From Streptococcus suis (GTDB taxonomy: Bacteria; Bacillota; Bacilli; Lactobacillales; Streptococcaceae): a stretch of DNA of 52,144 bases. Each line of letters begins with the position of its first letter. Within the stretch, counting starts at the first letter, position 1. A model generated the notes under the pieces. That model had not been told where the DNA came from. It ran no database searches and saw only the letters and a program-made list of their open reading frames with translations. Positions 27,773 to 35,652 of this stretch are shown piece by piece. The DNA is taken from assembly GCF_002960625.1 (NCBI RefSeq), contig NZ_POJH01000028.1:1-52144 (forward strand), written 5' to 3'. The position numbers were made by a program, and so were the translations under genes.

Positions 27773-28918
27773 ATGTTAGATTTGAAAGAATATGGAATTG
27801 ATATGTGGCCTGAAGAAAAGGTTCAAGCTTTTCGTAAGGCACTTTTGGACTGGTATGATGCCAATAAAAGAGATTTACCGTGGAGAAGAACCAGGGATCC
27901 TTATGCAATCTGGGTGTCCGAAATCATGCTCCAACAGACACGGGTGGATACTGTTATTCCTTACTACGAACGTTTTCTCCATCACTTGCCTACGATTAGA
28001 GATTTAGCACAAGCACCCGAAGAGGTCATTCTCAAACTCTGGGAAGGACTGGGCTATTATTCACGTGTTCGAAATATGCAAAAGGCAGCCCAGCAAATGG
28101 TGGAAGATTTTAATGGACAATTTCCTACCACTCATGCAGCAATTTCCAGCCTAAAAGGCATAGGTCCCTATACAGCGGGGGCGATTTCAAGCATTGCTTT
28201 TGATTTGCCAGAGCCAGCAGTAGACGGCAATGTCATGCGGGTTCTTAGTCGATTATTTGAAGTGGATTATGACATCGGCTTGCCAACCAATCGCAAGATT
28301 TTTCAAGCTATGATGGAAATCTTGATAGACCCTGACAGACCAGGAGATTTCAACCAAGCTTTGATGGATTTGGGGTCGGATATTGAATCACCAGTCAATC
28401 CTCGTCCTCAAGATAGCCCTGTCAAAGACTTTAGTGCTGCCTATCTAAATGGCACCATGAATAAGTACCCTATCAAAGCACCGAAGAAAAAGCCCGTTCC
28501 TGTAGCCTATCAAGGCTTTATTATCCGCAATAAAGATAATCAATTTTTATTGGAAAAAAATAATGAGGCTGGGCTCTTATCAGGTTTTTGGTCCTTTCCG
28601 CTTTTAGAAAAAGGGGCTGTCGTAGCCAAACAAGTTTCACTCTTTGAAGTCGCAGAAGAAGTTGTGCAATCCGATATGCAGCAGAGCTTTACGGAACTTT
28701 ACGGCATGACTGTTGACTGGCAGAAGCAAGAATTTGATACCGTTCAGCATATTTTCAGTCACCGCAAATGGCAGATAGAATTGATTGAAGGACTTGCAGA
28801 AACAACCAAACTTCCAGAAAATAGGGAATTAAAATGGGTTTCCGTAGAAGACTTTCCTACCTATCCCTTTGCCAAACCCCAACAAAAAATGTGGGAATCC
28901 TATGTAAAAGCGAAATAG
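27773..28918 (+). CDS. mutY: A/G-specific adenine glycosylase MutY lacking the Fe-S cluster
   Basis: 381 residues. Catalytic Glu50 (SEIMLQQTRVD) and Asp151 (AVDGNVMRVLSR) and the helix-hairpin-helix LKGIGPYTAG are present, with a C-terminal NUDIX-like domain that recognises 8-oxoG (from about 240). It removes adenine opposite 8-oxoguanine. The four cysteines of the usual [4Fe-4S] cluster (C-x6-C-x2-C-x5-C) are replaced by Glu205, Pro212, Ser215 and Ser221 at exactly the expected spacing. Cluster-less MutY is known in lactic acid bacteria. The start at 27773 is the first ATG after the promoter; the message appears leaderless. Confidence 0.93.
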   Translation: MLDLKEYGIDMWPEEKVQAFRKALLDWYDANKRDLPWRRTRDPYAIWVSEIMLQQTRVDTVIPYYERFLHHLPTIRDLAQAPEEVILKLWEGLGYYSRVRNMQKAAQQMVEDFNGQFPTTHAAISSLKGIGPYTAGAISSIAFDLPEPAVDGNVMRVLSRLFEVDYDIGLPTNRKIFQAMMEILIDPDRPGDFNQALMDLGSDIESPVNPRPQDSPVKDFSAAYLNGTMNKYPIKAPKKKPVPVAYQGFIIRNKDNQFLLEKNNEAGLLSGFWSFPLLEKGAVVAKQVSLFEVAEEVVQSDMQQSFTELYGMTVDWQKQEFDTVQHIFSHRKWQIELIEGLAETTKLPENRELKWVSVEDFPTYPFAKPQQKMWESYVKAK

Positions 28919-28951
28919 AATTAAAAAATAGACTTTCGAGCACATAATTGT

Positions 28952-28980
28952 TTGATAGCGTTTTCTAAAAGTGTTATACT
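28952..28980 (+). promoter_or_regulatory. Strong promoter with no gene behind it
   Basis: TTGATA (28952-28957), 17-bp spacer, TATACT (28975-28980), predicted start about 28987. It points into the gene-free stretch after mutY. Confidence 0.75.
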
Positions 28981-28986
28981 ATTCTT

Positions 28987-29466
28987 AGAAGAAGTCAGAT
29001 AATGAAGTTGAGATGCTGAACGCCATCTACCCTGCTTGAAAGGAGTATCCTAGCGTTCACCTGATGGTGCTAACTACTAGCCACTTCCTCCAAAGGATGG
29101 TGGCTAATAGGGGAAAAGTCCGTTATCCCTACTTTGATGCCTAAGGCATCTGTTGGCAAAATGCATAGCATTCACTCACACTTAGCCTTGCTACCCAGTT
29201 CAATCAAAAGTAGGCTAATCCTTATTCGTGTTGTAATACTGTATGGTCAAGGTAGGTCCTTGGCTAGCAACCAAGAAAATCAGAAAACCTCTAGTGATTT
29301 TCATCATAATAAGCAATCTCCACACTTAGACAACAAAATAAGAGGACAATCAAAGACATAAGGGTAGCAGAATAATTATTTAATCATTAACTAATTGTCG
29401 TGTAACTTTGGTAATGGACTTTTCCGATTTTAAAGACAAAAAGGAGGCTAAGGGGCCTCCTTTTCT
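28987..29466 (+). ncRNA. Candidate structured non-coding RNA between mutY and the HdiR-like gene
   Basis: The 575 bases between mutY and the next gene hold no credible ORF. From the promoter start at about 28987 there are repeated hairpins: TGAACGC/GCGTTCA (29017-29059), AGCCAC/GTGGCT with inner TCC/GGA (29079-29105), GATGCC/GGCATC (29136-29150), TTAGC plus CTAC against GTAGGCTAA (29182-29218) and CAAGG/CCTTG (29248-29262). The only clear terminator is at 29439-29464, giving up to about 480 nt unless processed. It does not show the conserved cores of RNase P RNA, tmRNA, SRP RNA or a T-box. The identity is unknown; 6S RNA could not be confirmed or excluded. Confidence 0.45.
29439..29464. terminator. 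Bidirectional terminator between the candidate RNA and the HdiR-like gene
   Basis: AAAAGGAGGC (29439-29448) pairs with GCCTCCTTTT (29455-29464), giving A and T runs on both sides. Confidence 0.9.
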
Positions 29467-29493
29467 GTATGGTCATGCTATGGATTGTTGCTA

Positions 29494-30294
29494 TTAGGAT
29501 GGACTATAGACATCTACCACTCGACCAATAGGGCGAATATGGTCTTCTTCGCTAAGGTAAATATCCTCATAGTCTGGATTGAGGGACTGCAGGTAGGTCC
29601 CCTTGTATTTCTTAACAAAATTTTCCCCGTTGACTGAGAAAATTCCAATGCTATTTAGAGGGATATCAGGTGTCAGACGAATGAAGAGGTAGTCTCCATC
29701 CTGAATACTAGGTGCCATGGAATCACCGACAACCTGAGCGATAGTATCGTATTGCTGACTATCAGGGATATCCTCACTATAAAAGGACACTAGGTTGTCG
29801 AAATCACTATCCTGCCAGTAACCAGTACCAGCCGACACCTTTCCTGGAACAGCTAAGTCAATTTGTTCACGGTAGTCATCTAAACGAAGTATGCTTGCTG
29901 ATTGAGGAGTAGATACGGTCTGCATGATTGTCATTTGTTCTTGTCCAAAGGCAATCCATCTGTCATGAAATTCCCCTTCAAGTGTTTGATCTAAGAACTG
30001 TGCCTGCTCGGAAATGGCTTGATTAAATTGTCCAAATTGAGCAGGTGTAAGCGTTAGGGCGATGGCTTGGTTGTCATCAAGTTTCTGAATTAAATCTGTA
30101 ACAGCTATGTTCATACCTTTGGCAACTTTCTCCAATGTTTCCATGGTGGGCAGGAGAGCTTTTTTTGTTTTGGGGTGCTGATTTTTTTCCAGCATCGAAA
30201 TATAGCCCTTTGTTAAGCCAGATAGTTCTGCAAACCTATCCATAGAGAGCTTATTTTGGCTTCTGAATTCTTTTAAAATATCACCTAGAATCAT
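29494..30294 (-). CDS. HdiR/LexA-type repressor: XRE DNA-binding domain plus S24 self-cleaving domain
   Basis: 266 residues. An XRE helix-turn-helix lies at about 1-60 (LSMDRFAELSGLTKGYISML). The C-terminal S24 domain has the Ala155-Gly156 cleavage site in KVSAGTGYW, catalytic Ser192 in VVGDSMAPSI and the lysine in ENFVKKYKG (228/229). Like HdiR of Lactococcus and phage repressors, it should cut itself on DNA damage with RecA help and so release its genes. It diverges from two unknown genes with facing promoters. Which genes it controls is inferred from position only. Confidence 0.88.
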   Translation of the reverse strand: MILGDILKEFRSQNKLSMDRFAELSGLTKGYISMLEKNQHPKTKKALLPTMETLEKVAKGMNIAVTDLIQKLDDNQAIALTLTPAQFGQFNQAISEQAQFLDQTLEGEFHDRWIAFGQEQMTIMQTVSTPQSASILRLDDYREQIDLAVPGKVSAGTGYWQDSDFDNLVSFYSEDIPDSQQYDTIAQVVGDSMAPSIQDGDYLFIRLTPDIPLNSIGIFSVNGENFVKKYKGTYLQSLNPDYEDIYLSEEDHIRPIGRVVDVYSPS

Positions 30295-30310
30295 GCTAGT
30301 ACCTCGCTTT

Positions 30311-30393
30311 GTTTAACATATTATACCATAAGCATATTTTTTTGACAAGTTCTGTTTAACGTGTTTGACAAAAATAAAAAATGGTGTTATGAT
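30311..30393. promoter_or_regulatory. Divergent promoters and candidate operator of the HdiR-like switch
   Basis: Minus strand: TTGTCA (30343-30348), 17 bp, TATAAT (30320-30325). Plus strand: TTGACA (30365-30370), 17 bp, TGT-TATGAT (30388-30393). GTTTRAC occurs three times: 30311-30317 beside the minus -10, 30354-30360 between the two -35 boxes, and 30363-30369 over the plus -35. These are likely repressor sites. Confidence 0.65.
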
Positions 30394-30424
30394 GGTATCA
30401 CATTAAAGTTGGAGAGTGAAGAAA

Positions 30425-30898
30425 ATGAAACAAGAACATGAGATTACTTGGGCAGATATTTACAGAGAGTGGGAAGTCTATGCAGAACATTTCCATTTGC
30501 ATCCTGTGATGAGCAAAGAGAGTAAATTTCAAGTAGCCAGTACTGAAATGAGTAGAGGTAGCCAGCTAACATTTCAGTTATTAAAACATTATCAAGATGA
30601 TGAAGTAAAGTATGCGGCGGTATGGCTAGCGTCATTTTGTCGTGATTTAATGCAGGATTATGCCTATTTGTTAAATAGCAAAGCCTATATGATGGTTAGT
30701 CAAGTATATTTTCAGTCGGTCAAACAGTTTGATGTCGGTGTTCAAGCTTGGGCAAAACCGCTCACAAGATTGCAGCCAAAATCGTTTATCTCCCATCGTC
30801 TGTTTGAAAGTATAGACTTAACCAATCTTGCTTGTCTTGTAGAATTAGCTATGATACAAGCTAGTTTAGTTCAAGCCCAAATGCTAGAAAGAATGTAG
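30425..30898 (+). CDS. Uncharacterised protein, first gene of the HdiR-facing operon
   Basis: 157 residues, mostly helical in appearance, with several aromatic residues and no membrane segment, signal peptide or motif that I recognise. The start MKQEHEITWA is 10 bases after GGAG; a GTG three codons earlier would sit on that site. It is followed after 10 bases by another unknown gene, and the promoter of the pair faces that of the self-cleaving repressor. Induction by DNA damage is an inference from this layout. Confidence 0.75.
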   Translation: MKQEHEITWADIYREWEVYAEHFHLHPVMSKESKFQVASTEMSRGSQLTFQLLKHYQDDEVKYAAVWLASFCRDLMQDYAYLLNSKAYMMVSQVYFQSVKQFDVGVQAWAKPLTRLQPKSFISHRLFESIDLTNLACLVELAMIQASLVQAQMLERM

Positions 30899-30908
30899 AA
30901 AGGTAGAT

Positions 30909-31457
30909 ATGAACATGTTTATTTGGAATAAGAAAACGACAAATCTTTTATCAGTTGTAGAATATTGGGCAGATCGCTTGCTTGCCTTGGGGATTTTAAA
31001 GGATACTGAAGTATTAAATCCTTCTTGTTGGCGTTGCCACACCAGTTATGGAGTAAAAAATGTTCCGATTCTTTCAGGGCAATGGTTTCATGCAGAAAGT
31101 TTGTCCAATCAGCTATTGCTGTGCCAGGCCTGTGAAGTAGAGAAGCCAAAGACTAAGCAAGCTGATGTTGTTTGGAAGTGGTTAAAAGATGAAAGTAGTG
31201 AATATTACTGGACCATTGAGGCCATGAAAGAATACGAGAAGCAGTTTCACACAAGTGTCCTTCAAGAACTTTGGAATATGGGGATTAGGGATGGAGAAGA
31301 GGTAGAGATCCTAGTTCAAAAAGTGATGAAAGATATTCCTAAGAAGTCACCATCATTCAATCGTGCCAGCCTTGCCCAAGCATTCCGAGTGGAAATTGAA
31401 AAAATGCGTAAAGAAGCTTTTACAAACTGGACAGGAGTATTCCAAGTGGCTAGTTGA
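30909..31457 (+). CDS. Uncharacterised protein with a CxxC...CxxC zinc-binding pattern
   Basis: 182 residues. Two Cys pairs, NPSCWRCHTSYG near 38-49 and SNQLLLCQACEVEK near 69-82, predict a zinc knuckle. Their spacing and the SNQLLLCQAC segment recall the zinc frame of HNH nucleases, but the final His of the CxxCH motif is Glu here, so nuclease activity is doubtful. The C-terminal part is charged and helical. It starts 10 bases after the upstream gene with an AAAGG site. No clear terminator follows. The function is unknown. Confidence 0.75.
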   Translation: MNMFIWNKKTTNLLSVVEYWADRLLALGILKDTEVLNPSCWRCHTSYGVKNVPILSGQWFHAESLSNQLLLCQACEVEKPKTKQADVVWKWLKDESSEYYWTIEAMKEYEKQFHTSVLQELWNMGIRDGEEVEILVQKVMKDIPKKSPSFNRASLAQAFRVEIEKMRKEAFTNWTGVFQVAS

Positions 31458-31545
31458 ATGGACTAACATTCAAGCTGACAGGAACACTAAATAAGTCTAG
31501 GCCTTCCCGATAGAATTGTATTTTGTTTATAATATCACATACTAT

Positions 31546-31574
31546 TTGCAAAAACCATTTATATATAGTATAAT
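31546..31574 (+). promoter_or_regulatory. Promoter of the alcohol dehydrogenase gene
   Basis: TTGCAA (31546-31551), 17-bp spacer, TATAAT (31569-31574). The leader of about 60 bases is AT-rich and ends in a perfect AAGGAGGT site. Confidence 0.75.
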
Positions 31575-31640
31575 AATATAAAAGAACTCATAAGTAATCA
31601 ATAACATAATACGTCATATAAATCTAAAAGGAGGTTGTCT

Positions 31641-32792
31641 ATGGCAACATTTTACGTCCCAGCGGTCAACTTGATTGGTCGCGGTTGTGTCAATGAAATC
31701 GGTGGTTACGTTAAGGATTTGGGTTATAAGAAGGCTCTGCTTGTGACGGATGAATTTATCCGCACTAGCGATATTCTTCCTAAGGTAACCAAGCCTCTGG
31801 ATGAAGCAGGAGTAAACTATGTGGTATTCAGTCAGGTTGATCCAAACCCGACCTGTAAAAATGTTTATGATGGACTAGCTACTCTTCAAGAAAATGACTG
31901 TGATTTCATCATCTCAGTTGGTGGCGGTTCTCCTCAAGATGCGGCAAGCTGTATTTCTATCATGGCAACCAATGGCGGTAAGCCACAGGACTATGAAGGT
32001 CTTCATAAGTCTGAAAAACTTGGCTTGCCTGTTGTGGCCATCAATACAACAGCAGGTACTTCAGCAGAAATTACTATCAACTATGTTATTACCGATGAAG
32101 ATCGTAAGGTAAAAATGGTTATGGTAGACAAAAATAGCTTGGCTGTCATGTCAGTCAATGACCCTGAACTGATGCTCTCTAAACCAGCGGATCTGACAGC
32201 AGCGACAGGTATGGATGCTCTAACTCATGCTATTGAAGCTTTGGTAACACCGGGTGCTTATGGCGTGACTAAGAAACTTTCTATGGGTGCGATTGAGCTT
32301 ATTAAAGAGTACTTACCTCGTGCAGTTGAGAATGGACAGGATATCGAAGCTCGGGAAGCTATGGTTCATGCTATTTTCCTTGGAGGTATGAGTTTCAATA
32401 ATGCTGGCTTAGGCTATGTTCATTCAATGGCTCACCAGTTGGGTGCTGTCTATGATCTGCCACACGGTGTGTGCTGTGCTATGATTTTGCCAATCATCGA
32501 ACGTGAGAATGCCAAACGTGTGCCTGCAGCCTTCCGTGATGTTGCTAAAGCACTGGGACTTGATATTGCAGGTAAATCTGATGAGGAATGTGCAGACTAC
32601 GCCATTGCACAAATTGAAGAATTGTCTGCTAAAGTTGGTATTCCTAAGAAATTGACAGAGTTGGACATCAAGGAAGAAGAGTTTGACTTTGAATACCTAT
32701 CTAAGAATGCCTTGATTGATGCCTGCGCACCGGGTAACCCATTCATGCCAACATTGGAAGAAACCATCGCTTTTTATAAAGAATTGTTTTAA
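31641..32792 (+). CDS. Iron-containing alcohol dehydrogenase
   Basis: 383 residues of the group III dehydrogenase family (DhaT/FucO/AdhB type). The NAD-binding GGGSPQDAAS segment is at about 95-104, and metal-binding His residues lie in GMDALTHAIEAL and GYVHSMAHQLGAVYDLPHG. It reduces an aldehyde with NADH; the substrate could be acetaldehyde, propanal or a similar compound and is not determined by sequence. The ATG is 6 bases after AAGGAGGT; a TTG two codons earlier lies in that site. It is a single gene between its own promoter and terminator. Confidence 0.9.
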   Translation: MATFYVPAVNLIGRGCVNEIGGYVKDLGYKKALLVTDEFIRTSDILPKVTKPLDEAGVNYVVFSQVDPNPTCKNVYDGLATLQENDCDFIISVGGGSPQDAASCISIMATNGGKPQDYEGLHKSEKLGLPVVAINTTAGTSAEITINYVITDEDRKVKMVMVDKNSLAVMSVNDPELMLSKPADLTAATGMDALTHAIEALVTPGAYGVTKKLSMGAIELIKEYLPRAVENGQDIEAREAMVHAIFLGGMSFNNAGLGYVHSMAHQLGAVYDLPHGVCCAMILPIIERENAKRVPAAFRDVAKALGLDIAGKSDEECADYAIAQIEELSAKVGIPKKLTELDIKEEEFDFEYLSKNALIDACAPGNPFMPTLEETIAFYKELF

Positions 32793-32811
32793 CCAATAGA
32801 TTTTAGAATTT

Positions 32812-32858
32812 AAATACCTACAATTAAGTATGTAAACGAAGATTGTAGGTATTTTTAT
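32812..32858 (+). terminator. Terminator of the alcohol dehydrogenase gene
   Basis: Perfect 13-bp stem AAATACCTACAAT (32812-32824) with 32842-32854, followed by T-rich sequence. Confidence 0.9.
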
Positions 32859-32883
32859 TTTTGTTCCCCTAATAAGCAACTAT

Positions 32884-32934
32884 TCATATTCATTTATCAA
32901 TGAATATGACAAACTGTCTTAATTTTGCTATAAT
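32884..32934 (+). promoter_or_regulatory. rbgA promoter with a 10-bp inverted repeat over the -35
   Basis: ATGACA (32906-32911), 17-bp spacer, TATAAT (32929-32934). TCATATTCAT (32884-32893) and ATGAATATGA (32900-32909) form a perfect palindrome with a 6-base centre that overlaps the -35 box, a good place for a regulator to bind. Confidence 0.65.
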
Positions 32935-32944
32935 AGGACAAAAC

Positions 32945-32965
32945 AAGCCGTTTGACGGCTTTTTT
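32945..32965 (+). terminator. Intrinsic terminator hairpin at the very start of the rbgA leader
   Basis: AAGCCG (32945-32950), TTTGA loop, CGGCTT (32956-32961), T run. The predicted transcript starts at about 32941, so the hairpin lies at its 5' end and before the rbgA ribosome site. Confidence 0.6.
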
Positions 32966-32993
32966 CAATGAAGTAATACAAAGGAGGTTTTAC

Positions 32994-33845
32994 ATGGCAA
33001 TTATTCAATGGTTTCCGGGCCACATGTCCAAGGCTCGTCGACAGGTACAGGAGAATATCAAGCACGTTGATTTCGTGACTATTTTGGTCGATGCCCGTCT
33101 GCCCCTATCCAGCCAAAACCCCATGTTGACCAAAATTGTTGGTGATAAGCCCAAGCTTATGATTTTAAATAAGGTTGATTTGGCAGACCCTGTTCGTACC
33201 AAAGAATGGCAGAGCTACTTTGAAGGTCAAGGAATTCGCACCCTTGCCATCAACTCAAAGGAACAAGCGACGGTGAAAAAGGTGACCGACGCAGCCAAGA
33301 GCCTGATGAAAGACAAGATTGAACGCCTACGCGAGAGAGGTATTCAAAAAGAAACCTTGCGGACCATGATTATCGGTATTCCAAATGCAGGCAAATCCAC
33401 CCTCATGAACCGTCTGGCTGGGAAGAAGATTGCCGTTGTCGGTAACAAACCAGGTGTAACCAAAGGCCAACAGTGGCTCAAGTCCAATAAGGACCTTGAA
33501 ATCCTTGATACGCCAGGAATTCTTTGGCCAAAGTTTGAGGACCAAGAAGTCGGGCTCAAATTGGCTCTGACAGGAGCTATCAAGGATCAGCTCTTGCCTA
33601 TGGATGAAGTGACTATTTTTGGTTTGGACTACTTCAAAGCCAACTACCCAGAACGCCTACAAGAGCGGTTCAAAGGCATGGATTTGGAGCAGGAAACGCC
33701 TGAACTCATCATGGACTGGACCAAGAAATTAGGCTTCCGAGATGATTATGACCGTTTTTACAATCTCTTTGTCAAGGACGTTCGGGACGGGCGTTTGGGC
33801 ACCTATACATTGGACAAGGTGAGTGACTTAGATGGCAACGATTAA
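32994..33845 (+). CDS. rbgA: Ribosome biogenesis GTPase RbgA (YlqF)
   Basis: 283 residues with circularly permuted GTPase motifs: NKVDL (G4) comes first, then the P-loop GIPNAGKST (G1) and DTPGILWP (G3). The N-terminus [16 protein letters not shown] is typical. It helps assemble the 50S subunit at a late stage. The start follows AAGGAGG; a longer frame runs into the leader hairpin. It overlaps rnhB by 14 bases, a common pairing in Firmicutes. Confidence 0.96.
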   Translation: MAIIQWFPGHMSKARRQVQENIKHVDFVTILVDARLPLSSQNPMLTKIVGDKPKLMILNKVDLADPVRTKEWQSYFEGQGIRTLAINSKEQATVKKVTDAAKSLMKDKIERLRERGIQKETLRTMIIGIPNAGKSTLMNRLAGKKIAVVGNKPGVTKGQQWLKSNKDLEILDTPGILWPKFEDQEVGLKLALTGAIKDQLLPMDEVTIFGLDYFKANYPERLQERFKGMDLEQETPELIMDWTKKLGFRDDYDRFYNLFVKDVRDGRLGTYTLDKVSDLDGND

Positions 33846-34611
33846 GGAAGTGACTGCTCTGCTGGCTCAGGTAGACAGTCTGGACAGTCAAGTCTGGGAC
33901 CAAATATCTCAGGATGAGCGAGCAGGGGTTCAGGCTGCTATTAAGAAACGCCGTAAGGAGCTGGAAAAAGAAGCAGCAGAAGACACTCGCTTAGAAGCTA
34001 TGCTATCTTACGAAAAAGCCCTTTATGAAAATGGGGTGGAGTTCATCGCTGGTATCGACGAAGTCGGCCGGGGGCCTCTAGCAGGTCCTGTGGTGGCAGC
34101 GGCGGTGATCTTGCCCAAGGGTTGCAAAATCCGCTACCTCAACGACTCCAAGAAAATCCCTAAGTCCAAGCACGAGGCCATTTACCAAGAGGTCATGGAG
34201 CGGGCGGTGGCAGTCGGTGTGGGAATAAAAGATGCAACAGTCATCGACCAAGTCAATATCTACGAGGCGACCAAGTTAGCCATGTTGGAGGCTTTGGGGA
34301 AATTAAGCCAGAAACCTGACCACCTGCTCATCGATGCCATGAACTTGGATACGCCTATTTCGCAAACTTCCATCATCAAGGGAGATGCCAATAGCCTATC
34401 TATCGCAGCGGCTTCAATCGTTGCCAAAGTGACGCGGGACAAGATGATGGCGGACTATGACAAGGAGTTTTCTGGCTATGGTTTTGCTAAAAACGCAGGT
34501 TATGGAACAGCGGAACATCTGGAAGGCTTGAACAAGCTAGGTATCACGCCCATTCACCGTAAGACCTTTGAGCCGATTAAATCTATGCTAGCAGGAGGGA
34601 AATCGTCATGA
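33832..34611 (+). CDS. rnhB: Ribonuclease HII
   Basis: 259 residues. The catalytic acidic motif [20 protein letters not shown] lies at about 67-86 with another Asp in LIDAMNLD, and an N-terminal extension of about 65 residues is typical of the Firmicute form. It removes ribonucleotides and RNA from RNA-DNA hybrids. It overlaps rbgA upstream and the YdcF-like gene by 4 bases downstream, so all three are coupled. Confidence 0.96.
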   Translation: MATIKEVTALLAQVDSLDSQVWDQISQDERAGVQAAIKKRRKELEKEAAEDTRLEAMLSYEKALYENGVEFIAGIDEVGRGPLAGPVVAAAVILPKGCKIRYLNDSKKIPKSKHEAIYQEVMERAVAVGVGIKDATVIDQVNIYEATKLAMLEALGKLSQKPDHLLIDAMNLDTPISQTSIIKGDANSLSIAAASIVAKVTRDKMMADYDKEFSGYGFAKNAGYGTAEHLEGLNKLGITPIHRKTFEPIKSMLAGGKSS

Positions 34612-35615
34612 CGGTCTTTTTCTGGCTTTTACTAGCTTCCATCGGATTATTTGCTCTTCTTTATTTCCGGGAGCGACGGTCGATTTTTATCTCCCTATTT
34701 GCCTTGAACATCCTTGTCTGGGCTTTGGCCTGGGTCGTGTCAACAGGCATTTTAGAAAATAACGAAATCTTGCGGTTGTTGGCAATCGCTCTGGCAATGG
34801 TATTGGCTCTAGCCTTCTTGAGTGGTCCATTTGTCTTGCTGATTACCCTCTATCTGAACGGTTTTCGGATTTTGAAGCGAGAAGGTGTCCGTTTTCATAA
34901 CTTTTTATCGTTAGGATTAGCTATCGGCTTAACTTTCTATCTCTTTATCGCGCCGTCTGTAGCAAGCACCCTTTCTGCTATCAGCTTTTTCAACATGGTG
35001 TTTGTCTATGTTGGATTTTTAGTGTCCTATGCCATTATCATCAGTATGCTTTATACGACATCTAGCTTTGTCAATTTGGTCAATTTTTTCCCTGGAAAAC
35101 TTGATTATGTGGTGGTTCTTGGAGCTGGTTTGATTGGTGACAAGGTGACGCCACTTTTGGCTTCGAGGATTGACAAAGGCATAGCGGTCTACCAGAAACA
35201 TCCTGGCAGCAAGCTCATCATGTCAGGCGGACAAGGTCCTGATGAAATCATAGCAGAAGGACAGGCAATGGCAAATTATGCTATGGAACAGGGTATCCCT
35301 GCGGGAGATATCATTATTGAAAACCAATCGACCAATACAGAAGAAAATTTGAAATACTCCTATGCCTTGATGAAATCAGGCAGTCGATTTGCCCTTGTAA
35401 CCAATTACTATCACGTTTTCAGAGCTCTGCTATTGGCCCGACAATTGAAAATCAAATGTATCGGCTATGGCGCCAAAACCAAATTTTACTTTAGCCTTAA
35501 TGCCTTCATTCGTGAATTTGTGGGTTATGTGGTCATGAGTCGAAAGGCGCATTTGGTATTTTTGGGCATCGTGTCAGTTCTTTACTTGCTTGGTATGATA
35601 GTTAGTTTAATGTAG
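34608..35615 (+). CDS. YdcF/DUF218 family membrane protein
   Basis: 335 residues: about five to six hydrophobic segments in the first 155 residues, then a DUF218 domain ([42 protein letters not shown]) and a final membrane helix. The domain occurs in ElyC and SanA-like envelope proteins, but its chemistry is unknown. Its ATG overlaps the rnhB stop (ATGA). It is the last gene before a strong terminator. Confidence 0.87.
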   Translation: MTVFFWLLLASIGLFALLYFRERRSIFISLFALNILVWALAWVVSTGILENNEILRLLAIALAMVLALAFLSGPFVLLITLYLNGFRILKREGVRFHNFLSLGLAIGLTFYLFIAPSVASTLSAISFFNMVFVYVGFLVSYAIIISMLYTTSSFVNLVNFFPGKLDYVVVLGAGLIGDKVTPLLASRIDKGIAVYQKHPGSKLIMSGGQGPDEIIAEGQAMANYAMEQGIPAGDIIIENQSTNTEENLKYSYALMKSGSRFALVTNYYHVFRALLLARQLKIKCIGYGAKTKFYFSLNAFIREFVGYVVMSRKAHLVFLGIVSVLYLLGMIVSLM

Positions 35616-35616
35616 T

Positions 35617-35651
35617 AAAAACAGCCTCTAGAACAATCTAGAAGCTGTTTT
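35617..35651. terminator. Bidirectional terminator between the YdcF-like gene and the hemolysin III gene
   Basis: Stem AAAACAGCCTCTAGA against TCTAGAAGCTGTTTT with a short loop, between convergent genes. Confidence 0.9.
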
Positions 35652-35652
35652 C

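Noticed and set aside
29213..29235. A minus-strand SigX-like box (CACGAATA) at about 29224-29231
   Set aside because: It differs from the core and points into the gene-free stretch toward mutY with no downstream start codon on that strand.
29134..29361. A 75-codon plus-strand frame in the gap after mutY
   Set aside because: No ribosome binding site, composition unlike a protein, and it runs through stable hairpins; the region is better explained as RNA or as non-coding.
28987..29466. Assignment of the candidate RNA to RNase P RNA, tmRNA or a T-box
   Set aside because: The GGGGAAAAGTCC stretch at 29110-29121 recalls the RNase P core but the other conserved parts are absent; there is no tmRNA tag frame or tRNA-like end, and no T-box sequence.
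29494..31457. Prophage or integrative element remnant around the HdiR-like gene
   Set aside because: No integrase, terminase, structural or replication gene and no flanking attachment repeats were found; the neighbours are core genes.
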